A stretch of 64,000 nucleotides of DNA, from positions 2,542,001-2,606,000 of the forward strand of contig NZ_JAUSWV010000002.1 of the NCBI RefSeq assembly GCF_030815485.1. Reading direction: 5' to 3'. Below are positions 8,938 to 18,092 of this stretch, in pieces. Numbering within the stretch: position 1 is the stretch's first letter; every line of letters begins with the position of its first letter. Both the position numbers and the translations under genes were made by a program. The notes beneath the pieces are model-generated. The model was not told where the DNA came from, ran no database searches, and was given only the letters and a program-made list of their open reading frames with translations. The stretch is from Streptomyces rishiriensis. Its GTDB lineage: Bacteria > Actinomycetota > Actinomycetes > Streptomycetales > Streptomycetaceae.

Positions 8938-9752
8938 GCGCGGCCACGATCGACATCAGCGCCACGACCGACGCGCGCATCCCGTTGCGCAGCCATCTCC
9001 GCCACACCGGTGCGCTGATCCGCCGCAACCTGCTGTGGATCCGGCAGGACCCGGAGTCGATGTTCGACGCGGTCCTCTTCCCGGTGATCTTCACCCTGCT
9101 GTTCGTGTACGTCTTCGGCGGCTCGATCGGGCAGTCGCTGGGCGGCGGGCAGGAGGCGTACGTGCAGTACGTCATTCCCGGTCTGCTGGCCATGATGGGG
9201 ATGAACATGGCGCAGGGCGTGGGCACCGGCTTCAACACGGACTTCAACTCCGGGGTCATGGACCGCTTCCGGTCGCTGCCCATCGGACGGGGCTCGGTGC
9301 TCTTCGCCAAGATCGTCGTCGAGCTGATGCGCATGCTGGTCGCCTGCGCGATCCTCATGGTGGTGGCCGTGCTGGTGGGCTTCGACATCACCCACTGGCC
9401 CGGTCTGTTCGCCGCCGTGGGGCTGGCCACGGTGTTCGGCTCGGCGCTGATGTGGGTCTTCCTCACTCTCGGCGTGGTGATGAAGAGCGCGCAGTCCGTG
9501 CAGGCGATGGGCTTCCTGGTGCTGATGCCGCTCCAGTTCGGCTCGTCGATCTTCGCACCGACCCGGTCGATGCCCGGCTGGCTCCAGAACTTCACCGAGT
9601 ACAACCCGCTGTCCTCGCTCGCGGACGCGGCGCGCGGACTGATGGTGGGCGGGCCGGTCGCGCACGGCCTGTGGGTGACGCTGGCCTGGTCGATAGGGCT
9701 CACCGCGGTGATGGCGCCGGTCGCGATCCACAAGTTCCGCACGAAGACCTGA
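8934..9752 (+). CDS. ABC-2 type transporter permease, DrrB family
   Basis: 272 residues with about six membrane helices. After a cytosolic arm it has RRNLLWIRQDPESMFDAVLFPVIFTLLFVYVFGG, the typical first helix region of DrrB-like permeases. FRSLPIGRGSVLFAKI follows, then the late NPLSSLADAARGLM motif. It overlaps the ATPase gene by four bases, so the pair is translationally coupled and forms one exporter. A convergent AfsR-like regulator gene lies 62 bp downstream; a functional link is not shown. Confidence 0.92.
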   Translation: MSAATIDISATTDARIPLRSHLRHTGALIRRNLLWIRQDPESMFDAVLFPVIFTLLFVYVFGGSIGQSLGGGQEAYVQYVIPGLLAMMGMNMAQGVGTGFNTDFNSGVMDRFRSLPIGRGSVLFAKIVVELMRMLVACAILMVVAVLVGFDITHWPGLFAAVGLATVFGSALMWVFLTLGVVMKSAQSVQAMGFLVLMPLQFGSSIFAPTRSMPGWLQNFTEYNPLSSLADAARGLMVGGPVAHGLWVTLAWSIGLTAVMAPVAIHKFRTKT

Positions 9753-9793
9753 GCCGGGCGCCGCAGGGCTCACGTCAGGATGCGGCGGTACGC

Positions 9794-9811
9794 GTCCTGC
9801 CGCGTCAGGAC
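9794..9811. terminator. Short hairpin between convergent genes
   Basis: GTCCTG-ccgcgt-CAGGAC between the permease and the convergent regulator gene. A modest stem, possibly a shared terminator. Confidence 0.4.
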
Positions 9812-9814
9812 GAT

Positions 9815-12800
9815 TCACACCAGGGCGGTGGCCTCCTCGTAGGAGAGGCCGCCGCCTTCGGCGTACGCCCTCTCGAACTCCGCGTCGCCCAGCGCCTCGC
9901 GCGTCCGGGCCGTGGCGAGGTCGCGCGCCTCGCGCTCCACCCGCGGGGGTACATGGCTCGGGGGCAGCAGGGTGTCGGCGGCGCCCAGGCAGCGGGCGGC
10001 GTCGACCGCGCGGCTGCCGCCGTCCACGCCGGCGAGGGCCGTCGCGGCGATGAAGAGATAGAAGGAGCGCATCTGCGGCGCTATGGCCACGGACAGCGGA
10101 TCCGCGGCCCGGCCCAGGGCGGACCGGATGCCGGTCAGAGCCTGCGCGGATCTGCCGTCGACCGCGTCCAGCCAGCCCTCCGCGCCCAGGATGAAGGCGT
10201 CGAAGACCGCGAAGTGACCGAAGTCGAACTCCTCGCGCAGCAGGCGTAGTTGCTCGCGGGCCTCGGCGCGTCGCCCGGTGGCGCCCAGCCAGCCGGCGAG
10301 GAACAGACGGGCGATGTTCATGGCCTCGTTGACCGCGCGCTCCTCGCCGGCGATCACCTCGCGCAGCACGCGTTCGCCCTCCTCCTCGTCACCCGCCTCC
10401 AGCAGCGCGCTGCCCAGCCGGGCGGCGAGGACCGCCGACTGGGAGCGGGCGCCGAGCCGTTGGGCCTGCTCGATGGCGGCCTCGTAGTCGGCGGCGGCCT
10501 CGCGGTACGCGCCGAGGCGTTCATGGGCCTCGGCGCGGGCGGAGAGGGCCTCGGCGGTGCCCCAGGCGTCGCCCAGGCGCTGGAAGATCTCCAGGGCCTC
10601 GGCCGCGTCACGGAAGGCGCTCTGGGCCCAGTCGGCGCGGTTGGCGAGGATGTTGGCGCGCATCTGGAGGCAGGAGGCCAGCTCCCACTCGTAGCCGGGC
10701 GTCCGGCGGCAGGTGTCGACGTTGGCGTCGATGATGGCGCGGATACGGGTCGCGTCACCGGTCATCATCACGGCGAAGAACCAGAGCAGGCCGGGCGCGC
10801 GGCAGGTCTGCGGCAGGCCGGGCTCGTAAGCGGCGGCGATCAGACGCAGCTTGGCCTGCGAGGTCGCTGTCTGCCAGGCCTCCATCTCGGTGTCCATGCA
10901 GGCCAGATGGGACAGGTGCACCCCGCGCCGGGCTTCCTGGAGGATCTCGCCGGCCATCGGCGGCGGGGCGTCGATGCAGGACTTCCACACCGGCACGGCC
11001 GGACGCAGGGGTTCGGCGAACGGGTCGGGGCCCAGGGCCATGACCTCGACGCACCAGGTGCGGGCCTCGATGCGCAGGTCGCGCATCTGCCAGTACCAGA
11101 CGAGGGACAGGGTCAGGCAGAGCGCCTCCTGCTCGTCACGTGCCGCGACGGCGCGGCCCAGCGCGGTGCGCAGGTTCTCGTATTCGAGCTGCAGGCGGTC
11201 GATGGCGTCCCGCTGCCCGGGGCCGCGCAGCAACGGCTCGGTGATGCGGGCGAGTTCGCGGTAGTACGTCAGATGCGCACGCTCGGCCGCTTCCCGCCGC
11301 CCCGACTCGTCCAGCCGCTCGCCCGCGTACTCGGCGACGGTCTCCAGGAGCCGGTAGCGCATGTCGCCCCGGGGGTCCGGAGCGGCGACGACGAGCGACT
11401 TGTCGACGAGCGAGGCAAGCAGGTCGAGGCAGGAACGGGAACCGACAGCACGATGCGCGTCACGTAGGCCGTGTCGCGCACCCAAGTCGTGACCCGCAGC
11501 ACCGGAGTCGTGCGTGGCCGGGCGGCACACCGATTCGACGGCGGCGAGGTCGCAGCCGCGCGCGAAGACCGACAGGCGGGCCAGGACGTCGCGTTCGTCC
11601 TCGTCGAGCAGGTCCCAGGACCAGTCGACGACGGCCCGCAGGGTCTGCTGGCGGGGCAGGACGGTCCGGCTGCCGGAGGTCAGGAGCCGGAAGCGGTCGT
11701 CGAGCCGGTCGGCGATCTGGCGGGGTGTCAGCATCCGGAGCCGGGCTGCGGCCAGCTCGATGGCGAGGGGCAGGCCGTCGAGCCGACGGCAGATCTCCGC
11801 GCAGGCGGCGGCCGTTTCGTCGTCGGCGTCGGGCCGGAATCCGGGCCGGGCGGCCGCGCCCCGGTCGGCGAGCAGCCGCAGCGCCACCCGCTCCGGCAGC
11901 GGGTCCAGCGGGCGCACCACCTCCCCGGGCACACCGAGCGGCTCACGGCTGGTGGCCAGCACCGTCACCCCGGGGCAGCGCGCCAGCAGTTCCTCGACGA
12001 GCCGGGCGGCGGCCTCGACCACGTGCTCGCAGTTGTCGAGGACGATCAGCATGCGGCGCCGGGCGCAGTGCTCGACCAGACGCTCCACGGGTTCGTCGTG
12101 ACGCTCGGCGGCGACCCGCATCTCCTCGGCGCCGGCGCCGTACAGCACGGTCTCGCGGGCTCCGACGGCGGTGAGGACGGCCTGCGGCACGGCGTCGGGG
12201 TCGGCGACGGGCGCGAGTTCGGCCAGCCAGACACCGTCGCGCGCGGTGTCCCGTACGGTCTCGGCGGTCTCCTGCGACAGCCGGGTCTTGCCCGCCCCGC
12301 CGGGCCCGAGCAGGGTGACGAGCCGGGCGCTCGCGAGATCCCCCCGGATGGCCGCGATGTCGTCCTCGCGGCCGACGAAGGAGGTGAGGCGGGCACGGAG
12401 GTTGCCGAGGGGCGGGGGCGGCAGGGCGGGGGAAGCCGGGGAGGGCGCGCGGTCCGGGCCGGCGGCTCCGGCGGCCGGGGACGGCTGCGCGGGGCCTCCC
12501 GGATCACCGGTGTCCAGCAACTCCCCGTACAAAGAGCGCAGTTCGGGGCCTGGGTCAGTGCCGAGGCGGTCCGCGAGGAGCAGACGGATCTCGTCGTAGG
12601 CGGCCAGCGCCTGAGCGGTGCGGCCCGCCTCGCGCAGGGCGCGCAGCCGCAGGGCCTGGAGCGGCTCGTCCAGGGGGTGGGCGTCGCACAGGGCGGTGAG
12701 TTCGGGCAGCGACCGCTCGGCCTGGCCGAGGGCGAGCGCGGCGGTGTGCCGGGCGCGCACCGCGTCGAGGCGGCGGGCCTCCCAGCGGGCCGCCTCGGCG

Positions 12801-13234
12801 GCACGGTCGGGCAGGTCGGCGAGGGCCGGGCCCTGCCACAGGGCGAGGGCGTCGTCGAGGACGACGGCCGCCTTGGCGGGGTCCTTGTCGGCGAGCGCCC
12901 GGATGCCGTCGGCGGTCAGCCGCTCGAAACGGTGCAGGTCGACGTCGTCCGGGGCGGCGGCCAACCGGTAACCGCCCTCGGCGGAGTCGATCGCGCCCGC
13001 CCCGAGGGCCCGGCGCAGCCGGCCGACCAGTGCCTGCAGCGCGCCCGGCGCGTCGGCGGGCGGGTCACCGGCCCACACCTCCTCCACCAGCAGCCCCGCG
13101 GGAACGCTCCGGCCGGCCCGCAACGCCAGCACGGCCAGCAGGGCGCGCAGCCGTGCTCCGCCGACGGCGACGGGGACGCCGTCCGGACGGAGTGCCTGGG
13201 TGGTGCCGAGGATGCGATAGCGCACGGGGTCCAT
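9815..13234 (-). CDS. AfsR/SARP-type regulator with BTAD, NB-ARC ATPase and TPR-like regions
   Basis: 1139 residues. The order is an OmpR-like winged helix (about 1-95), a bacterial transcriptional activator domain (about 100-245), a Pro/Ala linker, an AAA/NB-ARC ATPase with Walker A LGPGGAGKT (309-317) and Walker B MLIVLDNCEHV, then helical repeats to the end (TPR-like). This is the layout of AfsR-like STAND regulators, which activate secondary metabolism or stress genes by binding near the -35 region. GGAGAG precedes the ATG. An atypical stretch rich in His, Arg and Gly (THDSGAAGHDLGARHGLRDA) sits between the winged-helix-like segment of the ATPase and DLLASLVDKSLV. The target genes are unknown. 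Confidence 0.9.
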   Translation of the reverse strand: MDPVRYRILGTTQALRPDGVPVAVGGARLRALLAVLALRAGRSVPAGLLVEEVWAGDPPADAPGALQALVGRLRRALGAGAIDSAEGGYRLAAAPDDVDLHRFERLTADGIRALADKDPAKAAVVLDDALALWQGPALADLPDRAAEAARWEARRLDAVRARHTAALALGQAERSLPELTALCDAHPLDEPLQALRLRALREAGRTAQALAAYDEIRLLLADRLGTDPGPELRSLYGELLDTGDPGGPAQPSPAAGAAGPDRAPSPASPALPPPPLGNLRARLTSFVGREDDIAAIRGDLASARLVTLLGPGGAGKTRLSQETAETVRDTARDGVWLAELAPVADPDAVPQAVLTAVGARETVLYGAGAEEMRVAAERHDEPVERLVEHCARRRMLIVLDNCEHVVEAAARLVEELLARCPGVTVLATSREPLGVPGEVVRPLDPLPERVALRLLADRGAAARPGFRPDADDETAAACAEICRRLDGLPLAIELAAARLRMLTPRQIADRLDDRFRLLTSGSRTVLPRQQTLRAVVDWSWDLLDEDERDVLARLSVFARGCDLAAVESVCRPATHDSGAAGHDLGARHGLRDAHRAVGSRSCLDLLASLVDKSLVVAAPDPRGDMRYRLLETVAEYAGERLDESGRREAAERAHLTYYRELARITEPLLRGPGQRDAIDRLQLEYENLRTALGRAVAARDEQEALCLTLSLVWYWQMRDLRIEARTWCVEVMALGPDPFAEPLRPAVPVWKSCIDAPPPMAGEILQEARRGVHLSHLACMDTEMEAWQTATSQAKLRLIAAAYEPGLPQTCRAPGLLWFFAVMMTGDATRIRAIIDANVDTCRRTPGYEWELASCLQMRANILANRADWAQSAFRDAAEALEIFQRLGDAWGTAEALSARAEAHERLGAYREAAADYEAAIEQAQRLGARSQSAVLAARLGSALLEAGDEEEGERVLREVIAGEERAVNEAMNIARLFLAGWLGATGRRAEAREQLRLLREEFDFGHFAVFDAFILGAEGWLDAVDGRSAQALTGIRSALGRAADPLSVAIAPQMRSFYLFIAATALAGVDGGSRAVDAARCLGAADTLLPPSHVPPRVEREARDLATARTREALGDAEFERAYAEGGGLSYEEATALV

Positions 13235-13406
13235 TCTCTCCGGTGGGATCGAGCTCGGTCACGGGGTTCCGGCGGGGTGGCGCGAGCCGGCCGCCCGTCC
13301 TTTCCCCGCCCCAGGAACGGGAGTCGGCCGCGAGACGTTTTCCCGGTATGCCCGGGCCGGGTACGGTCGGGCAGTTCCACACACGCGTACGAGCCCAGGG
13401 GGCCCC

Positions 13407-14207
13407 ATGACCACCGCCACCACCCGCAGCGCCGAGCGGAGGGTCAGTCCCGTCTTCCTCGGGATCCTCGCCGTGATGGCGGCCACCGGCTGGGCGACCT
13501 GGACGGGCTTCGCCGAGCAGCCGGGCGTGGCGGTGTTCCTGTTCGTGACGGCCGCCTGGATCGTGTCCCTGTGCCTGCACGAGTACGCACACGCGCGGAC
13601 CGCCCTGCACAGCGGTGACATCTCGGTCGGCGCGAAGGGATATCTCACGCTCAACCCGCTGAAGTACACGCACGCCCTGCTCAGCGTGGTACTGCCGGTG
13701 CTGTTCGTGATCATGGGCGGGATCGGTCTGCCCGGTGGCGCCGTCTTCATCGAGCGCGCGCGGATCCGGGGGCGGTGGCGGCACAGTCTGATCTCGGCGG
13801 CCGGTCCGCTGACGAACGTCCTGTTCGCGGTGGTGTGCACGGCCCCGTTCTGGCTGGACGCGCTGGACGGGGTGCCGGCCGACTTCCGGTTCGCGCTCGC
13901 CTTCCTCGCCCTGCTCCAGGTCACGGCGGCGATCCTGAACTTCCTTCCGGTGCCCGGTCTGGACGGCTACGGGGTCGTCGAGCCCTGGCTGTCGTACGAC
14001 GTCAAGCGGCAGGTGGAACCGTTCGCGCCGTTCGGACTGCTGTTCGTGTTCGCGCTGCTGTGGGTGCCGGCGGTCAACGGAGTCTTCTTCGACATGGTCG
14101 ACGCGGTGCTGCGCGGTCTCGGGATCGGCGACGTGGAGACGTACTGCGGTCAGTCGCTGTACCGGTTCTGGAAGGACGCCGACGAGTTCTGCGCGGTCAG
14201 CCGCTGA
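13407..14207 (+). CDS. Site-2 protease (M50) family intramembrane metalloprotease
   Basis: 266 residues, about six membrane helices. The zinc site HEYAH is at 58-62 and the second motif PVPGLDGYG around 182-189 gives the Asp ligand (D186); both are intact. The segment NPLKYTHALLSVVLPVLF and the GGIGLPGGAVFIE loop are typical of the small SpoIVFB-like group without PDZ or CBS domains. Such enzymes cut membrane-embedded anti-sigma factors or signal peptides; no such partner is adjacent. The gene overlaps the end of the convergent small membrane protein gene by 11 bp. Confidence 0.88.
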   Translation: MTTATTRSAERRVSPVFLGILAVMAATGWATWTGFAEQPGVAVFLFVTAAWIVSLCLHEYAHARTALHSGDISVGAKGYLTLNPLKYTHALLSVVLPVLFVIMGGIGLPGGAVFIERARIRGRWRHSLISAAGPLTNVLFAVVCTAPFWLDALDGVPADFRFALAFLALLQVTAAILNFLPVPGLDGYGVVEPWLSYDVKRQVEPFAPFGLLFVFALLWVPAVNGVFFDMVDAVLRGLGIGDVETYCGQSLYRFWKDADEFCAVSR

Positions 14208-14415
14208 CGTCGGTCCCCGCGGCCCTGCGCAGCTTCTCCCGCTTCGCGTAGTACCAGGTCATGTTCGAGGACAGGCCCGCGAGCAGCACCCACACGACGC
14301 CCAGGAGGCTGCCCTGGACGAAGGAGACGACCGCGGCGGCCACGGCGAGTACGCAGACGACGAGGGTGTAAAGGGCGAGTCGCCGGCTCGGGCTGGGCGG
14401 GGGCAGGGGGGACAT
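14197..14415 (-). CDS. Small two-helix membrane protein
   Basis: 72 residues, ATG with AGGAG 11 bases upstream. A proline-rich cytosolic start (MSPLPPPSPS) is followed by two hydrophobic helices (about 13-33 and 36-52) and a basic tail YYAKREKLRRAAG. No function is known; short proteins of this kind are common and conserved near this locus in streptomycetes (from memory). It is convergent with, and overlaps, the protease gene, and lies downstream of the F420 oxidoreductase gene in the same direction. Confidence 0.65.
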   Translation of the reverse strand: MSPLPPPSPSRRLALYTLVVCVLAVAAAVVSFVQGSLLGVVWVLLAGLSSNMTWYYAKREKLRRAAGTDVSG

Positions 14416-14477
14416 GGGTCCGGTTTCTCCTGTCGGGGGACACTGCTGGGCTGCTCCGACCAGTGTCCCCCATGCGC

Positions 14478-15206
14478 TCACACGTCCGTGACGCGCAGCC
14501 CGGCGTGGGCCTTGTAGCGGCGGTTGACGGAGATCAGGTTGGCGACCAGGGACTCCACCTGGTGGGCGTTGCGCAGCCGCCCTGCGAAGACACCGCGCAT
14601 ACCGGGGATCCGGCCGGCCAGTGCCTGCACGAGCTCGACGTCGGCGCGCTCCTCGCCCAGCACCATCACGTCGGTGTCGATCTCGTCGATCTCCGGGTCC
14701 TGCAGGAGGACCGCCGAGAGGTGGTGGAAGGCGGCGGCGACACGGGAGTCCGGCAGCAGCGCGGCGGCCTGCTCGGCGGCGCTGCCCTCCTCCGGCTTCA
14801 GCGCGTAGGCGCCCTTCTTGTCGAAGCCGAGCGGGTTGACGCAGTCGACGACCAGTTTGCCGGCCAGCTCCTCGCGCAGGGACTCCAGGGTCTTGCCGTG
14901 GCCGTCCCACGGCACGGCGACGATCACGATGTCGCTGCGGCGCGCGGTCTCGGCGTTGTCGGCGCCCTCGACACCGTGCCCGAGTTCGTCGGCGGCGGCC
15001 TGGGCGCGGTCGGCGGCGCGCGAACCGATGATCACCTTCTGGCCGGCCTTCGCGAGCCGGTAGGCGAGACCCTTGCCCTGCGGGCCGGTCCCCCCGAGCA
15101 CGCCGACGACCAGCCCGGAGACGTCGGGGAGGTCCCACGGGTCCTTGGCGGGGGCCTTCGCCGGGGCAGCCGCGGAGGCGTTCTGTGCACTGTCGGTAGA
15201 GGTCAT
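14478..15206 (-). CDS. npdG: NADPH-dependent F420 reductase (F420H2:NADP+ oxidoreductase)
   Basis: 242 residues. After an Ala/Lys-rich arm the Rossmann motif VGVLGGTGPQGKGLAYRLA appears (about 34-52), followed by VIIGSR, which suits NADP(H) binding. Then come IVIVAVPWDGH, VVDCVNPLGF and the C-terminal helix AHQVESLVANLISVNRRYK, all as in Fno/NpdG enzymes. It moves hydride between coenzyme F420 and NADP, supplying F420H2 to actinobacterial reductases. The cofactor assignment comes from the family, not from direct evidence. Confidence 0.92.
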   Translation of the reverse strand: MTSTDSAQNASAAAPAKAPAKDPWDLPDVSGLVVGVLGGTGPQGKGLAYRLAKAGQKVIIGSRAADRAQAAADELGHGVEGADNAETARRSDIVIVAVPWDGHGKTLESLREELAGKLVVDCVNPLGFDKKGAYALKPEEGSAAEQAAALLPDSRVAAAFHHLSAVLLQDPEIDEIDTDVMVLGEERADVELVQALAGRIPGMRGVFAGRLRNAHQVESLVANLISVNRRYKAHAGLRVTDV

Positions 15207-15309
15207 GGGCCGACCTTACGTGGGCATGCCGGGCGGTCCTTCGTCATGTCGGGTGAAGGAGGGGCGAAGCCCGGGCGGGCGGCGGCCGGTTGCGGCACGA
15301 TGCGGCCGC

Positions 15310-15906
15310 ATGGATGCCGTACGGGTCGCGCTGCTGCGTGAGGTGCTCGCCGGGACCGAGTGGCTGGGGGCCACCCGGAGGTTCGCCCGGGTGCTGCGCG
15401 GGTCGGTCGTGTCGCACGGGGGCGGGCTGCTGCTGGTGGGCACGGCCGTGTACGAGCCCTGGCATCTCGCGGCGCATCTGGTGGACGAGGCCGCGTGGTC
15501 GGGTACGCCGGAGCTGGCGCCGACCCTCGTACGGCACGACCCGCGGCCTTCCGACCCGGCGCATCTCGCGGTCGGCCTGGGCCGGATCGCGGCGGCCCGG
15601 CGGGGCGAGACCCTGCTGGTGGCGTCCCCGTCGGGGGACGCGCCGCTCCTCGAACGGGTGTCCGACGCCCGGCGGGCCGGGGCCGTGATCCTGGCCCTCG
15701 GCCCGGGCGAGGGAGAGCTGACGGCCCTGGCACACGAGACGCTGGCCGTGCCGGACGGCTCCGAGCTGGACCTGGACACCGTGCAGCATCTGGTGAGCGC
15801 GGCCGCCGGCGAGACACTGCCCCCGGCGAGAGGCCGCAGGCGCTTCGCCGACCGCCTCTCCCACCTGGCCGAACGGCTGACGGCGCCACCGCCTCCCCCC
15901 TGGTGA
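15310..15906 (+). CDS. Conserved hypothetical protein, possible SIS-like sugar isomerase fold
   Basis: 198 residues. The alternating hydrophobic strands (GGGLLLVGTAVYEPWHLAAHLVDEA, GETLLVASPSGDAPLL, GAVILALGPGEGELTALAHETLAVP) look like an SIS (phosphosugar isomerase) alpha/beta fold. The classical Ser-rich phosphosugar loop is replaced by LVASPSGDAP. No family is recognised with certainty. No clear SD precedes the ATG, so the start could move. It lies divergently beside the F420 reductase gene. The C-terminus is basic, then ends in a proline run. Confidence 0.6.
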   Translation: MDAVRVALLREVLAGTEWLGATRRFARVLRGSVVSHGGGLLLVGTAVYEPWHLAAHLVDEAAWSGTPELAPTLVRHDPRPSDPAHLAVGLGRIAAARRGETLLVASPSGDAPLLERVSDARRAGAVILALGPGEGELTALAHETLAVPDGSELDLDTVQHLVSAAAGETLPPARGRRRFADRLSHLAERLTAPPPPPW

Positions 15907-16075
15907 CCCGAGACCCGGGCATCCGCCTGCCCGCCCGGGTCACGCACCGGTGGCGCGGCGGAGCAGTCGCCCTCGCACCGCCGCCTCCCGGGCGCGATCT
16001 CACCAGCCCGACGACCATGTCGGCGCCGCGCGCCTCCCGGGCCCCGCGCCCCGGCCGCCCCGATCGGCCGGGTGA

Positions 16076-16309
16076 TCAGTCGTCGTCCGGGGCGCCGGCC
16101 TTCGGGGCGTCGTGCCACTTGGGGTCGTTCTCCCACTGGAGGTTGCGCTCGCGGGCGGTCTGCATCGCGTGGTCGGCCTCGGCGCGAGTGGCGTACGGGC
16201 CGAAGCGGTCCTTCGCCGGGCACTCCGGACCCTCCTCGACCTTCTTGTGCTCCAGGCAGTAGTACCACTCACCCGGTTTGCCTTCGGTCCGCTTCTTGAA
16301 CAGGGGCAT
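16076..16309 (-). CDS. Small conserved hypothetical protein, SPOR-like
   Basis: 77 residues, start fixed by GAGGAG seven bases upstream. It contains [18 protein letters not shown], with two cysteines, and [21 protein letters not shown], which resembles the end of a SPOR-type repeat (aromatic-G-P-Y/F followed by an Ala-rich helix). Small proteins with this sequence are widespread in Streptomyces without assigned function. It is divergent from the methionine aminopeptidase gene, 57 bp away. Confidence 0.75.
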   Translation of the reverse strand: MPLFKKRTEGKPGEWYYCLEHKKVEEGPECPAKDRFGPYATRAEADHAMQTARERNLQWENDPKWHDAPKAGAPDDD

Positions 16310-16353
16310 GACGGCTCCTCTCGCCATCGACATGTTCCCCCATGGCCGCTCGT

Positions 16354-16359
16354 TAGACT
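16354..16359 (+). promoter_or_regulatory. Probable -10 box of a leaderless map promoter
   Basis: TAGACT lies seven bases before the map ATG and no Shine-Dalgarno sequence is present. Transcription would start at or very near the ATG, giving a leaderless mRNA, which is common in Streptomyces. No good -35 box is visible. Confidence 0.45.
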
Positions 16360-16366
16360 CACTGGC

Positions 16367-17224
16367 ATGTCTGGCCAGTCGCTGCTCGTCCCGGGGGAAC
16401 TGTCCCCCATCCGTTCGGTGCCCGGAAACATCCGCCGCCCCGAGTACGTCGGCAAGCCCGCGCCGACGCCCTACACCGGGCCGGAGGTGCAGACGCCCGA
16501 GACGATCGAGGCGATGCGCCGGGCCGGCCGGATCGCCGCGCAGGCGATGGCGGAGGCCGCGAAGCTGATCTCGCCGGGGGTCACCACCGACGAACTGGAC
16601 CGGGTCGCGCACGAGTACATGTGCGACCACGGCGCCTATCCGTCGACGCTGGGCTACCGCGGCTTCCCCAAGTCCCTGTGCACGAGCGTCAACGAGGTCA
16701 TCTGCCACGGCATCCCGGACTCGACGGTGCTGCGCGACGGCGACATCGTCAACCTGGACGTGACGGCGTACATCGGCGGGGTGCACGGCGACAACAACGC
16801 CACCTACCTGGTCGGGGACGTCGACGAGGAGTCGCGACTGTTGGTGGAGCGGACCCGGGAGTCCCTCGAGCGGGCGATCAAGGCCGTCCGGCCCGGCCGG
16901 CAGATCAACATCATCGGACGGGTCATCGAGTCGTACGCCAAGCGGTTCGGGTACGGCGTGGTGCGGGACTTCACGGGGCACGGGATCAACTCGTCGTTCC
17001 ACTCCGGGCTGATCATCCCGCACTACGACAGCCCGCACGCGACGACCGTCATCCAGCCCGGGATGACCTTCACGATCGAGCCGATGCTGACGCTCGGCAC
17101 GCACGAGTACGACATGTGGGACGACGGCTGGACGGTGCTGACCAAGGACCGCAAGCGGACGGCCCAGTTCGAGCACACGCTGGTGGTGACCGAGACGGGC
17201 GCGGAGATCCTCACGCTGCCGTAG
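16367..17224 (+). CDS. map: Methionine aminopeptidase, type I
   Basis: 285 residues. It removes the initiator Met from nascent proteins. All five metal ligands are present (D131, D142, H205, E238, E269), each exactly 34 positions beyond the E. coli enzyme. The extra N-terminal 40 residues ([17 protein letters not shown]) are the proline-rich extension of actinobacterial MetAP1c-type enzymes, which can bind ribosomal SH3-like surfaces. There is no SD; TAGACT seven bases upstream suggests leaderless expression. A U-rich terminator follows. Confidence 0.96.
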   Translation: MSGQSLLVPGELSPIRSVPGNIRRPEYVGKPAPTPYTGPEVQTPETIEAMRRAGRIAAQAMAEAAKLISPGVTTDELDRVAHEYMCDHGAYPSTLGYRGFPKSLCTSVNEVICHGIPDSTVLRDGDIVNLDVTAYIGGVHGDNNATYLVGDVDEESRLLVERTRESLERAIKAVRPGRQINIIGRVIESYAKRFGYGVVRDFTGHGINSSFHSGLIIPHYDSPHATTVIQPGMTFTIEPMLTLGTHEYDMWDDGWTVLTKDRKRTAQFEHTLVVTETGAEILTLP

Positions 17225-17251
17225 GTCCGCACGCCGCCGTGGCGGAACCGG

Positions 17252-17279
17252 AGGCCCGTTCCCTGCTGGGGGCGGGTCT
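17252..17279 (+). terminator. Terminator after map
   Basis: A 12-bp stem AGGCCCGTTCCC / GGGGGCGGGTCT including G-U pairs, 4-base loop, followed by tcttttcttg. A good Rho-independent terminator. Confidence 0.75.
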
Positions 17280-17334
17280 TTTCTTGTACGCTTTTACCGA
17301 CAGACCGTCGGCAAACCCGACCGGACCCATTGAC

Positions 17335-17353
17335 TTAGGTAACCCTTACCTTG
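17335..17353 (+). promoter_or_regulatory. Iron box (DmdR/DtxR-type operator) before heme oxygenase
   Basis: TTAGGTAACCCTTACCTTG matches much of the actinobacterial iron-box consensus TTAGGTTAGGCTCACCTAA. It overlaps a TTGACT (-35-like, 17330-17335) and ends 13 bp before the preferred start. Iron-loaded DmdR would repress here. Confidence 0.65.
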
Positions 17354-17366
17354 AAGGATGTGGGGC

Positions 17367-18014
17367 ATGGACTCGTTCTCGACACTCATCCGCACGGCGT
17401 CCCACGAGCAGCACACGGAGGCCGAGACCTCGACGTTCATGAGTGATCTCCTCGGCGGCAGGCTCGGCGTCGAGGCGTACGCGCGCTACACCGAGCAGCT
17501 CTGGTTCGTCTACGAGGCGCTGGAGGCCGGCGCCGAGCGGCTGGCCGCGGATCCGGTGACCGGACCCTTCATCCGGCCCGAGCTGTTCCGGCTGCCGGCC
17601 CTGGAGCGGGACCTCACGCATCTGCGGGGCGCCGGATGGCGGTCGGGTGTGTCGGCCCTGCCGGCGACCGAGGCGTACGCGGCGCGGGTGCGGGAGTGTG
17701 CCGAGCGGTGGCCCGCCGGGTACATCGCCCACCATTACACGCGCTACCTGGGCGACCTCTCCGGCGGGCAGATCATCCGCGACAAGGCGGAGCGCACCTG
17801 GGGCTTCGAGCGCAAGGGCGACGGCGTCCGCTTCTACGTCTTCGAGGGGATCGGCAACCCGGCGGCGTTCAAGCGGGGTTACCGGGAGTGGCTGGACGGG
17901 GTGCGCGCGGACGACCTGGAGAAGCAGCGGATCGTGAGTGAGTGCAAGCGCGCCTTCGCGCTGAACACGGACGTCTTCCGGGCCCTGGGCGCGGAGTTCC
18001 CGCTCTCGGCGTGA
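17367..18014 (+). CDS. Heme oxygenase (biliverdin-producing)
   Basis: 215 residues. It opens heme to biliverdin, CO and Fe2+, using three O2. The proximal histidine is H16 in HTEAE, and the distal glycine-rich helix is GDLSGGQIIRDKA, both intact and canonical (HmuO/HO-1 type). An earlier ATG at 17358 has its only SD-like GAAGG directly adjacent, so the second ATG (17367, with GAAGG ten bases upstream) is preferred. It is likely iron-repressed through the box at 17335-17353 and releases iron from heme. The nearby efe operon points to a shared iron-starvation response. Confidence 0.95.
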   Translation: MDSFSTLIRTASHEQHTEAETSTFMSDLLGGRLGVEAYARYTEQLWFVYEALEAGAERLAADPVTGPFIRPELFRLPALERDLTHLRGAGWRSGVSALPATEAYAARVRECAERWPAGYIAHHYTRYLGDLSGGQIIRDKAERTWGFERKGDGVRFYVFEGIGNPAAFKRGYREWLDGVRADDLEKQRIVSECKRAFALNTDVFRALGAEFPLSA

Positions 18015-18017
18015 GCC

Positions 18018-18083
18018 GGCCGTTCGGAGGAACGGCCGACGGGCAGACGGAGCGGGCCCCCTCGCCGGACGGCGAGGGGGCCC
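18018..18083. terminator. Two tandem hairpins between heme oxygenase and a convergent gene
   Basis: First: GGCCGTTC-GGAG-GAACGGCC (18018-18037). Second: GGGCCCCCTCGCC-GGAC-GGCGAGGGGGCCC (18054-18083), a perfect 13-bp stem. They lie between converging genes and probably terminate both transcripts. Confidence 0.75.
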
Positions 18084-18092
18084 GGCGCCGGA

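Noticed and set aside
11471..13618. 715-codon forward frame opposite the AfsR-like gene
   Set aside because: Antisense shadow of a well-supported regulator; product dominated by Gly, Arg and Ala with no motifs.
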